Shown one piece after another: positions 25,930 through 32,618 of a stretch of 33,681 bases of DNA (its first letter is position 1; every line of letters starts with the position of its first letter). The DNA is from Stutzerimonas stutzeri. GTDB lineage: Bacteria > Pseudomonadota > Gammaproteobacteria > Pseudomonadales > Pseudomonadaceae. The stretch is taken from NCBI RefSeq assembly GCF_024448695.1, contig NZ_JAMOHY010000032.1:1-33681 (forward strand), given 5' to 3'. The notes beneath the pieces are model-generated. The model worked only from the letters and a program-made list of their open reading frames with translations, made no database searches and was not told where the DNA came from. Both the position numbers and the translations under genes were made by a program.

Positions 25930-25942
25930 GCAGGAATCGATC

Positions 25943-26041
25943 ATGAAAGCACTGGCAAAGAAGATACGGGAACGCTTCGTTCGCAAGCACTCAAAGGAAA
26001 TGGTTCCCGGCGACCACCCCAACTTCTGGATGTACCAATAA
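25943..26041 (+). CDS. Predicted 32-residue basic microprotein
   Basis: This is a short ORF of 32 codons plus stop, with AGGA seven bases before the ATG and ending three bases before the stem region of a strong bidirectional terminator. The product starts with a basic amphipathic stretch (MKALAKKIRERFVRKHSKE, eight Lys/Arg in the first 18 residues) and ends with a conserved-looking aromatic tail VPGDHPNFWMYQ. No signal peptide or full membrane helix is visible. The tight packing of start signal, ORF and terminator, plus the leader repeat, argues that it is a real gene. Function is unknown; an RNA- or membrane-surface-binding peptide is one possibility. It may be co-transcribed with sohB-acuI. 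Confidence 0.6.
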   Translation: MKALAKKIRERFVRKHSKEMVPGDHPNFWMYQ

Positions 26042-26044
26042 GAG

Positions 26045-26067
26045 AAAACCCGCCGAGGCGGGTTTTT
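26045..26067. terminator. Bidirectional terminator between the microprotein and the DUF934 gene
   Basis: ACCCGCC/GGCGGGT (26048-26054 and 26057-26063) forms a GC-rich stem with a very short loop. Four A precede it and five T follow (26063-26067). It ends the plus-strand microprotein transcript and can also stop the minus-strand cysI-DUF934 unit, whose last codon is at 26090. Confidence 0.85.
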
Positions 26068-26089
26068 CTTTTACACCTGCGACCAGCTA

Positions 26090-26590
26090 TCAGGCCTGGC
26101 GGCGGCGAAACAGCGGTAGCGGTTCGTCGGTGGCCGCCTGATAGGTCACCGAGAAGTCCTTCAGTCCCTGCAGAGCGTCGTAGGGATCGCGGTCCGGACG
26201 CACGGCGAAGGCGTCGAAACCGCATCGGCGCATATAGAACAGCTGATCGCGCAGTACATCGCCAATCGCCCGGATCTCACCCTTGTAGCCGTAGCGTTCA
26301 CGCAGCAGGCGCGCACTGGAATAGTGGCGACCATCGGTAAACACCGGAAAGTTGAGCGCGATGACCTGAAAATGCTGCAGATCGTTGGCGATTTCTTCCA
26401 CAGCTTCATCGGCATCCAGCCAGACCCCGAGGCCGCCGTCACGTGCTTTCAAGGCATGAGCGTGTTCGAGCCACAACTGGAAGGGCACGATCAGATCGTC
26501 GCTATTGGTCAGCTCGTCCAGCGTCACGTTGCGAGGCAGCAGGTGCCAGCTTTCATCGATGACCTGATCGTCCTTAATGATTCGCTGCAT
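26090..26590 (-). CDS. DUF934 family protein linked to sulfite reduction
   Basis: This is a 166-residue cytoplasmic protein of the DUF934 family, found almost always next to cysI or other assimilatory sulfate reduction genes. The diagnostic stretch is near VIALNFPVFTDGRHYSSARLLRERYGYKGEIRAIGDVLRDQLFYMRRCGFDAF, and especially the FTDGR..S.A..LR...Y.GE.RA.GDVL.DQ segment. I chose the ATG at 26590 because AAGGAG lies seven bases upstream; it overlaps the end of cysI by 17 bases, so translation is probably coupled. Its biochemical role is unproven. An accessory or electron-transfer role for sulfite reductase is an inference from the constant linkage. Confidence 0.85.
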   Translation of the reverse strand: MQRIIKDDQVIDESWHLLPRNVTLDELTNSDDLIVPFQLWLEHAHALKARDGGLGVWLDADEAVEEIANDLQHFQVIALNFPVFTDGRHYSSARLLRERYGYKGEIRAIGDVLRDQLFYMRRCGFDAFAVRPDRDPYDALQGLKDFSVTYQAATDEPLPLFRRRQA

Positions 26591-28232
26591 AGACACGCTC
26601 CTTGAAGGGGTCGATACCGATACGGCGGTAGGTGTCGAGAAACTGTTCATCTTCGGTACGTTGCTCCACATAGACGTCGATGATCTTTTCGATCACGTCA
26701 GGCATTACATCCTGGGCGAAGGATGGGCCGAGGATCTGACCCAGGCTGGCGTTGCGACCTGAGCTGCCCCCGAGGGAGACCTGGTAGAACTCGGCGCCTT
26801 TCTTGTCGACCCCGAGAATACCGATGTGGCCCACGTGGTGGTGGCCACAGGCATTCATGCAACCGGAAATGTTCAGATCAAGATCACCAATGTCGAACAG
26901 GTAATCCAGGTCCTCGAAGCGACGCTGGATAGCCTCGGCAATGGGGATCGACTTGGCGTTTGCCAGCGAGCAGAAATCACCACCCGGGCAGCAGATGATG
27001 TCGGTCAGCAGGCCGATGTTCGGTGTTGCCACGCCCAGTTCACGCAGCTCGTGCCACAGCTCGAACAGACGTGACTGCTCAACGTCAGCAAGGATCATGT
27101 TTTGTTCGTGGGAGTTGCGCACTTCGCCGAAGCTGTAGCGATCAGCCAGATCGGCAATGGTGTCCAGCTGCTTGTCGGTGACATCGCCAGGGGCAACACC
27201 CGTGCTTTTCAGCGATAGCGTAACCGCGGCATAACCGGGCTTCTTGTGCGCCACGACGTTACGCTGGCGCCAGCGGGCAAATCCCGGATGCACGGTATCG
27301 AGCTGGGCGAGGGCGGCGCTCTGGTCTTCCAGCGCCTTGTAGGCCGGGTCGACGAAGAACTTGCTGACACGTTCGACTTCCGCGTCGTTCAGCGTATTGG
27401 GACCATCCTTGAGATATTCCCACTCGGCCTGGACGCGCTCGGCAAACACTTCCGGCGTGAGTGCCTTGACCAGGATCTTGATGCGGGCCTTGAACTTGTT
27501 GTCGCGGCGGCCATAGCGGTTGTACACCCGCAGAATGGCGTCGAGATAGGTGAGCAGGTGCTGCCAGGGCAGGAACTCATTGATGAAGCTGCCGACGATG
27601 GGGGTGCGGCCCAGGCCGCCGCCGACCGATACGCGGAAGCCCAGCTCACCGACGTCGTTCTGCACCGCTTCAAGGCCGATGTCGTGAACTTCGATGGCAG
27701 CCCGATCACTCACGGCGCCATTGACGGCAATCTTGAACTTGCGCGGCAGGAAGGCGAATTCCGGATGGAAGGTCGACCACTGACGAATAATTTCGCACCA
27801 CGGACGTGGATCGACCAATTCATCCTTGGCCACACCGGCGAACTGGTCGGTGGTGGTGTTACGGATGCAGTTGCCGCTGGTCTGAATCGCGTGCATCTGC
27901 ACTGTGGCCAGTTCGGCGAGGATATCCGGCACGTCTTCCAGCTCGGGCCAGTTGAGCTGCACGTTGGTCCGGGTGCTGATGTGCGCGTAACCCTTGTCGT
28001 AGTTGCGGGTAATTTCCGCCAGCTTGCGAATCTGGGTAGAGGACATCAACCCATAGGGCACGGCAATGCGCAGCATCGGCGCATAACGCTGGATGTACAG
28101 GCCATTCTGCAGGCGCAGTGGCAGGAGCTCTGCATCGGTGAGTTCGCCTGCGAGGTAGCGGCGAATCTGATCGCGGAACTGATGTACGCGATCTTCGATG
28201 ATGTGCTGGTCGTACTGGTCATAAACGTACAT
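26574..28232 (-). CDS. cysI: Siroheme/4Fe-4S sulfite (or nitrite) reductase, CysI-type
   Basis: This enzyme carries out the six-electron reduction of sulfite to sulfide for cysteine synthesis. The 552 residues contain the two-fold repeated NiR/SiR ferredoxin-like and catalytic domains. The cluster ligands are Cys415 (after Cys414), Cys421, Cys458 and Cys462, in CCPGGDFC and NISGCMNACGHHH. Siroheme-contacting basic residues occur in STRTN (86-90) and TSGNCIRNTTTD (118-129). AGGA lies upstream of the ATG. The next gene (DUF934) overlaps its end by 17 bases. No CysJ flavoprotein gene is adjacent, as is usual in pseudomonads, so the electron donor is not evident from this window. The 28331-28390 stretch upstream is the most AT-rich part of the gap and is a plausible place for activator binding. 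Confidence 0.93.
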   Translation of the reverse strand: MYVYDQYDQHIIEDRVHQFRDQIRRYLAGELTDAELLPLRLQNGLYIQRYAPMLRIAVPYGLMSSTQIRKLAEITRNYDKGYAHISTRTNVQLNWPELEDVPDILAELATVQMHAIQTSGNCIRNTTTDQFAGVAKDELVDPRPWCEIIRQWSTFHPEFAFLPRKFKIAVNGAVSDRAAIEVHDIGLEAVQNDVGELGFRVSVGGGLGRTPIVGSFINEFLPWQHLLTYLDAILRVYNRYGRRDNKFKARIKILVKALTPEVFAERVQAEWEYLKDGPNTLNDAEVERVSKFFVDPAYKALEDQSAALAQLDTVHPGFARWRQRNVVAHKKPGYAAVTLSLKSTGVAPGDVTDKQLDTIADLADRYSFGEVRNSHEQNMILADVEQSRLFELWHELRELGVATPNIGLLTDIICCPGGDFCSLANAKSIPIAEAIQRRFEDLDYLFDIGDLDLNISGCMNACGHHHVGHIGILGVDKKGAEFYQVSLGGSSGRNASLGQILGPSFAQDVMPDVIEKIIDVYVEQRTEDEQFLDTYRRIGIDPFKERVYAANH

Positions 28233-28251
28233 GGAGTGTCCTGTTCTCAGG

Positions 28252-28284
28252 GCTGTCTACAGCTTGTCGCGCGCACGGCCGCGC
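28252..28284 (-). repeat. Tandem short hairpins in the cysI leader
   Basis: GCTGT-CT-ACAGC (28252-28263) and GCGCG/CGCGC with loop CACGGC (28269-28284) lie side by side 20-52 bases before the cysI ATG. They would be transcribed as two consecutive stem-loops upstream of the ribosome binding site. Confidence 0.35.
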
Positions 28285-28395
28285 ACCCATTGAGGGAAGG
28301 GCGGCAAGATACCAGTTACCGGTTATGCGCAAAAGTGATGTTTGGGAATATGTTTAGAACGAAATGGTGCTTTTCGGGTATTTACACTGTCCGGG

Positions 28396-28424
28396 TTGAG
28401 CGCCTTGCCTGCTTGGTCTTAACT
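28396..28424 (+). promoter_or_regulatory. Candidate promoter of the 36-residue membrane microprotein
   Basis: TTGAGC (28396-28401, four of six) and TTAACT (28419-28424, three of six) are 17 bases apart. The predicted start would leave a leader of about 28 bases containing the AAAGGAG site. Confidence 0.3.
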
Positions 28425-28458
28425 GCCATGCATGAGGTTTGGATAAAGGAGCAGATCG

Positions 28459-28569
28459 ATGAGTGAGCACTCCAACCGCAACAATGACAGCAGGGCGGAC
28501 GCCACCGCCATTTTGCTGCTGATTATCCTGGCAGTCGCGACGGCGGTTTTCTGGGTCAGCCAGCAGTAA
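28459..28569 (+). CDS. Predicted 36-residue single-pass membrane microprotein
   Basis: This is a short ORF of 36 codons plus stop. A near-perfect Shine-Dalgarno AAAGGAG (28445-28451) lies seven bases before the ATG. The product has a polar head of about 14 residues (MSEHSNRNNDSRAD), one hydrophobic helix (ATAILLLIILAVATAVFW, about 15-32) and a short polar tail ending in QQ. With few charges, its topology is uncertain. It is divergent from cysI (226-base gap) and convergent with the DUF2970 gene, whose stop is 21 bases away. Function is unknown; small single-helix proteins often assist a membrane complex. The strong ribosome binding site and the helix are the main support. Confidence 0.6.
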   Translation: MSEHSNRNNDSRADATAILLLIILAVATAVFWVSQQ

Positions 28570-28590
28570 ACATCACTCACTGCCCCCTCA

Positions 28591-28809
28591 TCACAATCCG
28601 GCGATATACAGCACCAGCTTGACGATGCCGAGAATCGCGAGAATGAAGACCAAGGTAAAGCCCACCCCCAACAGGATGAATTGACTGGGCTTGCCCTGGC
28701 TGAAGTCGCGTGCGCGGTTCTTGCCACTCTGCACCCCCAGCGCACCTGCCAGCACGCTTTGCAGCATTTGCCGCAACGTGAGCGTCTTGCGCTCCTGCTT
28801 GTCAGTCAT
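28591..28809 (-). CDS. DUF2970 family small membrane protein
   Basis: This is a 72-residue protein with an N-terminal polar segment and one membrane helix (about 46-69). The family pattern LQSVLAGALGVQSGKNRARDFSQGKPSQFILLG is clear: a hydrophobic start, then GVxxxKxRxRDFxxGxPxxFI, as in DUF2970. I chose the ATG at 28809, which has GAGGTG upstream; a GTG two codons earlier is possible. The function is unknown. The gene is monocistronic on the minus strand between the microprotein and the divergent methyltransferase gene. Confidence 0.82.
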   Translation of the reverse strand: MTDKQERKTLTLRQMLQSVLAGALGVQSGKNRARDFSQGKPSQFILLGVGFTLVFILAILGIVKLVLYIAGL

Positions 28810-28982
28810 AGGCACCTCGAGAGCATTGTCTGCTGCAAGTCTAGTCGTGGAATACGTAGAGTGATCTGGACATCATGCCGGCGGCTGTCGGCGATCATTT
28901 TTTTCAGCGGTCGGTCGCCGTAGCATGCGCGCGGCCTGCGGTCGTTTATCCGCAGGGTTTCATTCAGGCAAGGAGATGCGAG

Positions 28983-30050
28983 TTGAGTCATTACGATCTG
29001 GACCCCCTGACAGCCCTGCAAGCCAAGGAGCAGGCGCAGAAACTGGCCTTTGCGCCAGTGGCCTTTCAGGCGGCACGCAGCCTCCGGGAGTTGGGCATTC
29101 TGGCAATTCTGGACGAGGCAGGGCCTGCCGGACTGGGAGTCACGGAGATTGCCAAACAGAGCGGGGTGTCCGAATACGGCGTCAAGGTGCTGCTGGACAT
29201 GGGCCTGAGTGCGCTGATCGTCACCCACCAGGCTGATAACTATCGACTCGCGCGTCTGGGTCATTTTCTGCTCCACGATGCCATGACGCGCGTCAACATG
29301 GATTTCACTGCGGACGTCTGCTATCGAGCCATGGCGCATCTGAGTGCGGCAATCCGCAATGGCCGCCCGGAAGGGCTGAAAGAGCTGGGCGACTGGCCCA
29401 CCATCTACGAGGGCCTGGCGCAGCTGCCCGAACCGGCGCGGCAAAGCTGGTTTGCCTTTGATCACTACTACAGCGACCGGGCCTTTCCCGAGTTGCTCAA
29501 ACGGGTATTTGCCCACAAGCCGAAGCGGATCATCGATATCGGCGGCAATACCGGCAGATGGTCGTTGCAGTGTTGCGCCCATGATGCCGAAGTGCAGATG
29601 ACCATCGTCGATCTGCCGCGCCAGCTCGCCCTGGCGATGGACAATGCCCGCGAACGCGGCTTTGCCGACAGGATTCACGGCCATCCGATGAATATCCTCG
29701 ATGAAGGCCAGGCGCTGCCCGAGCAGGGGGATATCTGGTGGATGAGCCAGTTTCTCGACTGTTTCTCGCCCATGGAAATTCTGCGCATCCTGCGGCGTGT
29801 TCGCGCTGCCATGCAGCCGGATGCCCACGTCTACATCCTGGAGCTGTTCTGGGATCGTCAGCAGTTCGAGGCAGCAGCCTACAGCCTCAATGCCACCTCG
29901 CTGTATTTCACTTGCCTGGCCAACGGCAACAGCCGCTTCTATCGCAGTGACGACTTTCTGGCCATTGTCGAGGAAGCGGGTTTCGCCATTGTCGAGCAGG
30001 TCGACGATATCGGACTGGGCCACACACTGCTGCGGCTTGGGGCTGGTTGA
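28983..30050 (+). CDS. O-methyltransferase-like SAM-dependent methyltransferase
   Basis: This is a 355-residue class I methyltransferase with the layout of small-molecule O-methyltransferases. A helical and winged-helix dimerisation part (about 15-110) comes first, with LRELGILAILDEAGPAGLGVTEIAKQSGVSEYGVKVLLDMGL. Then comes the SAM-binding domain with motif I IIDIGGNTGRWSL (183-195), the acidic VDLP (209-212), and a C-terminal segment ending VEQVDDIGLGHTLLRL. The start is TTG at 28983, supported by AAGGAG (28970-28975) seven bases upstream. An in-frame ATG at 28875 lacks such a site and would add 36 unusual residues. The substrate is unknown. Stem-like CGGC elements and a T run (28898-28904) lie upstream but form no convincing terminator. 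Confidence 0.82.
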   Translation: MSHYDLDPLTALQAKEQAQKLAFAPVAFQAARSLRELGILAILDEAGPAGLGVTEIAKQSGVSEYGVKVLLDMGLSALIVTHQADNYRLARLGHFLLHDAMTRVNMDFTADVCYRAMAHLSAAIRNGRPEGLKELGDWPTIYEGLAQLPEPARQSWFAFDHYYSDRAFPELLKRVFAHKPKRIIDIGGNTGRWSLQCCAHDAEVQMTIVDLPRQLALAMDNARERGFADRIHGHPMNILDEGQALPEQGDIWWMSQFLDCFSPMEILRILRRVRAAMQPDAHVYILELFWDRQQFEAAAYSLNATSLYFTCLANGNSRFYRSDDFLAIVEEAGFAIVEQVDDIGLGHTLLRLGAG

Positions 30051-30062
30051 GCGCAGCGCCGT

Positions 30063-30485
30063 TCAGCGACTGCCCTTGAGCCAGTCCCACAAGCCCAGGG
30101 AGTGGCCGGGCAGCAGATCAATGCCGAGCGCGGATTTCAGCACATAGAGCAGGACCAGCCCCAGCAGCACCGAGAAAAACAGGAGCATCGTGATCGCACC
30201 GGCCTTGGCTGCCAGCGACAGTTTCTGCTGTGCGCGTGACAGGCTGCGTTTGTTGCGCCCGGCGACCACCACGAAATAGTACTGGGTGCGCCAGAGGTTG
30301 AAGGTGCCACGCAGATCCAGTTTGTGCCGTGCCCATGAGCGGGTAGCGAGCGCACTGCGCAGGCCCTGCAGTTGTTCATCGGAGAAACTTTCACGCAACT
30401 CTTCGGGGAGTCGCTGTTTCAGCCCGATGACGAAGGGGTCGAGTTCCAAGGACGTAGCGCGAGGGGTCGAGTCGGGTGCGAGCAT
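30063..30485 (-). CDS. Small membrane protein of unknown function
   Basis: I do not recognise a function. With the ATG at 30485 the protein has 140 residues: a polar N-terminal half containing ELRESFSDEQLQGLRSAL, a basic aromatic stretch RGTFNLWRTQYYFVVVAGRNKRS (59-81) that looks conserved, and one membrane helix (about 97-117) followed by a short tail ending LGLWDWLKGSR. The open frame reaches 30656 but its first 57 residues lack any clear signal, and the Shine-Dalgarno before 30485 is weak, so the start is uncertain. It is convergent with the methyltransferase gene (12 bases between the stops) and divergent from the exported retropepsin-like gene. Confidence 0.65.
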   Translation of the reverse strand: MLAPDSTPRATSLELDPFVIGLKQRLPEELRESFSDEQLQGLRSALATRSWARHKLDLRGTFNLWRTQYYFVVVAGRNKRSLSRAQQKLSLAAKAGAITMLLFFSVLLGLVLLYVLKSALGIDLLPGHSLGLWDWLKGSR

Positions 30486-30630
30486 GGGTTGAGGCCAGAT
30501 TTCGAGAAGGAATGAATGATAGCCGTGAGCGCCTGGGCGTTTGCTCCCGTTGCGTCGTAAATCACGTTGCTGTGCGCCAAACGGGCGAAACGTTTTGTAA
30601 GGGGCTGGATGGAACGCTACGGCAGAAAGG

Positions 30631-30651
30631 CTATCGATAGTTCTCACTATC
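30631..30651. promoter_or_regulatory. Palindrome CTATCGATAG plus a third CTATC half-site
   Basis: A perfect ten-base palindrome at 30631-30640 is followed six bases later by another CTATC (30647-30651), giving three matching half-sites. It lies 19-39 bases before the TTG start of the exported protein gene, between a likely promoter region and the AGGAG ribosome binding site (30659-30663). Confidence 0.35.
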
Positions 30652-30669
30652 AACACTCAGGAGCTTGTT

Positions 30670-31179
30670 TTGTCTCGCATTCTTTTCCTCACGGGGCTGT
30701 TGGCGCTTCCGGCATTTGCGGCCGAGCCCGTTCTCTATGGTCGTTACGAACATATCAAGGTTGAAGAAATCGGCAAGGTTCTGCCTGCCAAGATGGACAC
30801 CGGGGCCATGACAGCATCGCTCTCGGCGCACGATATCGAACGATTCCATCGCGACGGTGAAGACTGGATTCGCTTCCGTCTGGCCGTCAAAGGCGCCGAC
30901 GATACACGTTATGAAATGCCTCTGATCGGTATCAGCCAGATCAAGTCGCGCGCCGAAGAGGCGGATGAGATCGATCTTGATGGCGAGCCGCCGCGGGTCG
31001 AACGGCCGGTTGTCGGCATGCAACTGTGCATCGGCAACGAGCTACGCGAAACCGAGGTGAACCTCACTGATCGCAGGCATTTCAGTTATCCACTTCTGAT
31101 CGGCGCAAAAACCATCCGCGACCTGGGCGCTGCGATCGACCCTGCGGACAAATACACGGCAGGTCAGCCAGCCTGTTGA
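30670..31179 (+). CDS. Exported retropepsin-like protein (PF05618, putative zinc protease/RimB-like)
   Basis: This is a 169-residue protein with a signal peptide (MSRILFLTGLLALPAFA|AE) and a retropepsin-like fold. The aspartic-protease-like DTGA motif is at 43-46 (LPAKMDTGAMTASLSA), followed by the family segments YEMPLIGISQIKS and RPVVGMQLCIGNELRETEVNLTDRRHFSYPLLIGAKTI. Members are often labelled ATP-dependent zinc protease, but no zinc site is visible, and the DTGA motif suits a single-lobe aspartic peptidase acting as a dimer. Most described RimB-type relatives act in the cytoplasm, so export to the periplasm is notable. Translation begins at TTG with AGGAG six bases upstream. The gene is alone between two minus-strand genes. 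Confidence 0.8.
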   Translation: MSRILFLTGLLALPAFAAEPVLYGRYEHIKVEEIGKVLPAKMDTGAMTASLSAHDIERFHRDGEDWIRFRLAVKGADDTRYEMPLIGISQIKSRAEEADEIDLDGEPPRVERPVVGMQLCIGNELRETEVNLTDRRHFSYPLLIGAKTIRDLGAAIDPADKYTAGQPAC

Positions 31180-31239
31180 GATGAGATCGGCAGATGGGCT
31201 TCGGGCTCATGAGCTTGCACATCCGTGATTGGCGGAAGG

Positions 31240-32559
31240 CTAGACAAGAGCTTGCAGCGCCAGGGTCAGGGTTGTGAAGTCGGGGCGTTGCGCGGGTATA
31301 TCCCGCAGGCACTGCTGTTTGAGCACAGACAATCGCTGCAGGCGCGGGTCGTGTGCGCTGTCATCACACCGCTCCAGCAACTCTTCCAGCAGATAGCCGA
31401 ACGCCCTGGCTTCGAGCTGCTGCAGCATCCGCCCTTCATTACCGTGCGGGTTATGGAAGGAGGCTGCACCGAAATCGCTCAGCAAGGTTCTGCCAAGTGG
31501 ATCGACAAGCAGGTTGTGGCCGTACAGGTCGCCATGAAGAATGCCGCGCTCATGCAGATGCCCGATGGCACTGGCCACGCTGGTGGCGATGCGCAGCACC
31601 TGTTCGGCATCAAAGCGTTGCTGCGGCGCGTAACAGTCGCGCGTGCAGCTGGCGAGCGATGGTGGATTGGCCAGCACCTTGAAGGCTGGGTCGATCAACT
31701 CCATCAGCAACCCTGGCGGGGCATCTTCGCGATCGGCCAGCGGCCCGGCGATACGGATCAGATTCGGGTGCTCGCCTGCTGCGATGCACGCGGCCATTTC
31801 GCTGTGCGGCAGGCCATCGCTGGTCAGGCTGCCTTTGAACAGCTTGGCGGCCATGGCTCTTGCTGCCTGTGCGGGTGGCTGCCAGTCGGCACGATGGATG
31901 ACGCCAGAAGCGCCTTGGCCGAGCACTTCACCCAGAACGAGGTGCTCACGTGTGATCGGCGGCAGCGGATGCTGCGCCAGCACTTCGGCTTCGATGGCAT
32001 CGCTGAACGGGTTGCCGGCAAAGGCGAGCCAGCTCAGGCGCGGCATTGTCAGTAGCCAGGCGGGCAGATCGGGCAGGCGATTGGCCGCGATGCGCAGCAA
32101 TTCCAGCTGCTGGCAGTTGCCGAGTGTTGCCGGCAAGGAACGCAGGCGATTACCGGCCAGCATCAGTTTCTGCAGCCGCTCGCACTGACCGATTTCTGCA
32201 GGCAATTGTTCGAGCCGGTTGTCGGTCAGGATCAGCCAGCGCAGCTTCCGGGGCAGGGCGCTAGCCGGCAGGCTGTGGATGCGGTTGGCCTTGAAGCCCA
32301 CCATTTCCAGCGCAGGACAGTCGCCGAGTACCGAGGGTACTTCGTTGAAGGCATTGTCCGAGCAGAACAGGATGCGCAGCTTGTGCAGGCGTGGCAGATC
32401 CTCCGGCAGACTGGACAGCTGGTTGCCCGAGAGGTTGAGCACTTCCAGGCTGTCGGCCAGGGCGAAGATTTCAGGCGGGAATTCCGTCAGGCCTTCTGAA
32501 AGGTCGAGCCGGGTGATGCCTGCCAGTTCGCCGCGTCTGAGGGCTTCCAATGTGTGCAT
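31240..32559 (-). CDS. Leucine-rich repeat protein with C-terminal Hanks-type protein kinase domain
   Basis: This is a 439-residue cytoplasmic protein with no signal peptide or membrane helix. Residues about 15-185 hold seven to eight leucine-rich repeats of about 23 residues (LEVLNLSGNQLSSLPEDLPRL and similar). A protein kinase domain follows from about 205. It has the glycine loop GQGASG (214-219), Lys239 (AAKLF), Glu254, the catalytic loop HGDLYGHN (342-349) with Asp344 and Asn349, and DFG at 362-364. The arginine that usually precedes the catalytic aspartate is Gly343, so it is a non-RD kinase, and no clear APE motif is seen. I chose the ATG at 32559 (AGGA upstream) over one at 32601. It follows the RlmN-like gene by 59 bases on the same strand. 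The substrate is unknown. Confidence 0.88.
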   Translation of the reverse strand: MHTLEALRRGELAGITRLDLSEGLTEFPPEIFALADSLEVLNLSGNQLSSLPEDLPRLHKLRILFCSDNAFNEVPSVLGDCPALEMVGFKANRIHSLPASALPRKLRWLILTDNRLEQLPAEIGQCERLQKLMLAGNRLRSLPATLGNCQQLELLRIAANRLPDLPAWLLTMPRLSWLAFAGNPFSDAIEAEVLAQHPLPPITREHLVLGEVLGQGASGVIHRADWQPPAQAARAMAAKLFKGSLTSDGLPHSEMAACIAAGEHPNLIRIAGPLADREDAPPGLLMELIDPAFKVLANPPSLASCTRDCYAPQQRFDAEQVLRIATSVASAIGHLHERGILHGDLYGHNLLVDPLGRTLLSDFGAASFHNPHGNEGRMLQQLEARAFGYLLEELLERCDDSAHDPRLQRLSVLKQQCLRDIPAQRPDFTTLTLALQALV

Positions 32560-32618
32560 TGCTTGTCCTGGTATCCGCTGGGCGCCTGCTATGACCAGCA
32601 ACAGCGCGGGTCGTGCCT

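Noticed and set aside
25909..26340. 143-codon plus-strand frame starting near the microprotein
   Set aside because: It runs through the strong terminator at 26045-26067 and then antisense to DUF934. The 32-codon frame with AGGA fits better.
27246..28466. 406-codon open frame on the plus strand
   Set aside because: It is antisense to cysI, which has full catalytic motifs. Only its last bases overlap the true microprotein region, in another frame.
28877..28904. Stem GCCG/CGGC followed by seven T, as a plus-strand terminator
   Set aside because: The stem is only four base pairs and five bases separate it from the T run, so it is unlikely to terminate by itself.
28806..30023. 405-codon open frame on the minus strand
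   Set aside because: It is antisense to the O-methyltransferase-like gene and resembles no family I know.
31205..31214. GCTCATGAGC palindrome between the exported protein and kinase genes, as a terminator
   Set aside because: It has no loop or T run. A ten-base palindrome can occur by chance and there is no other support.
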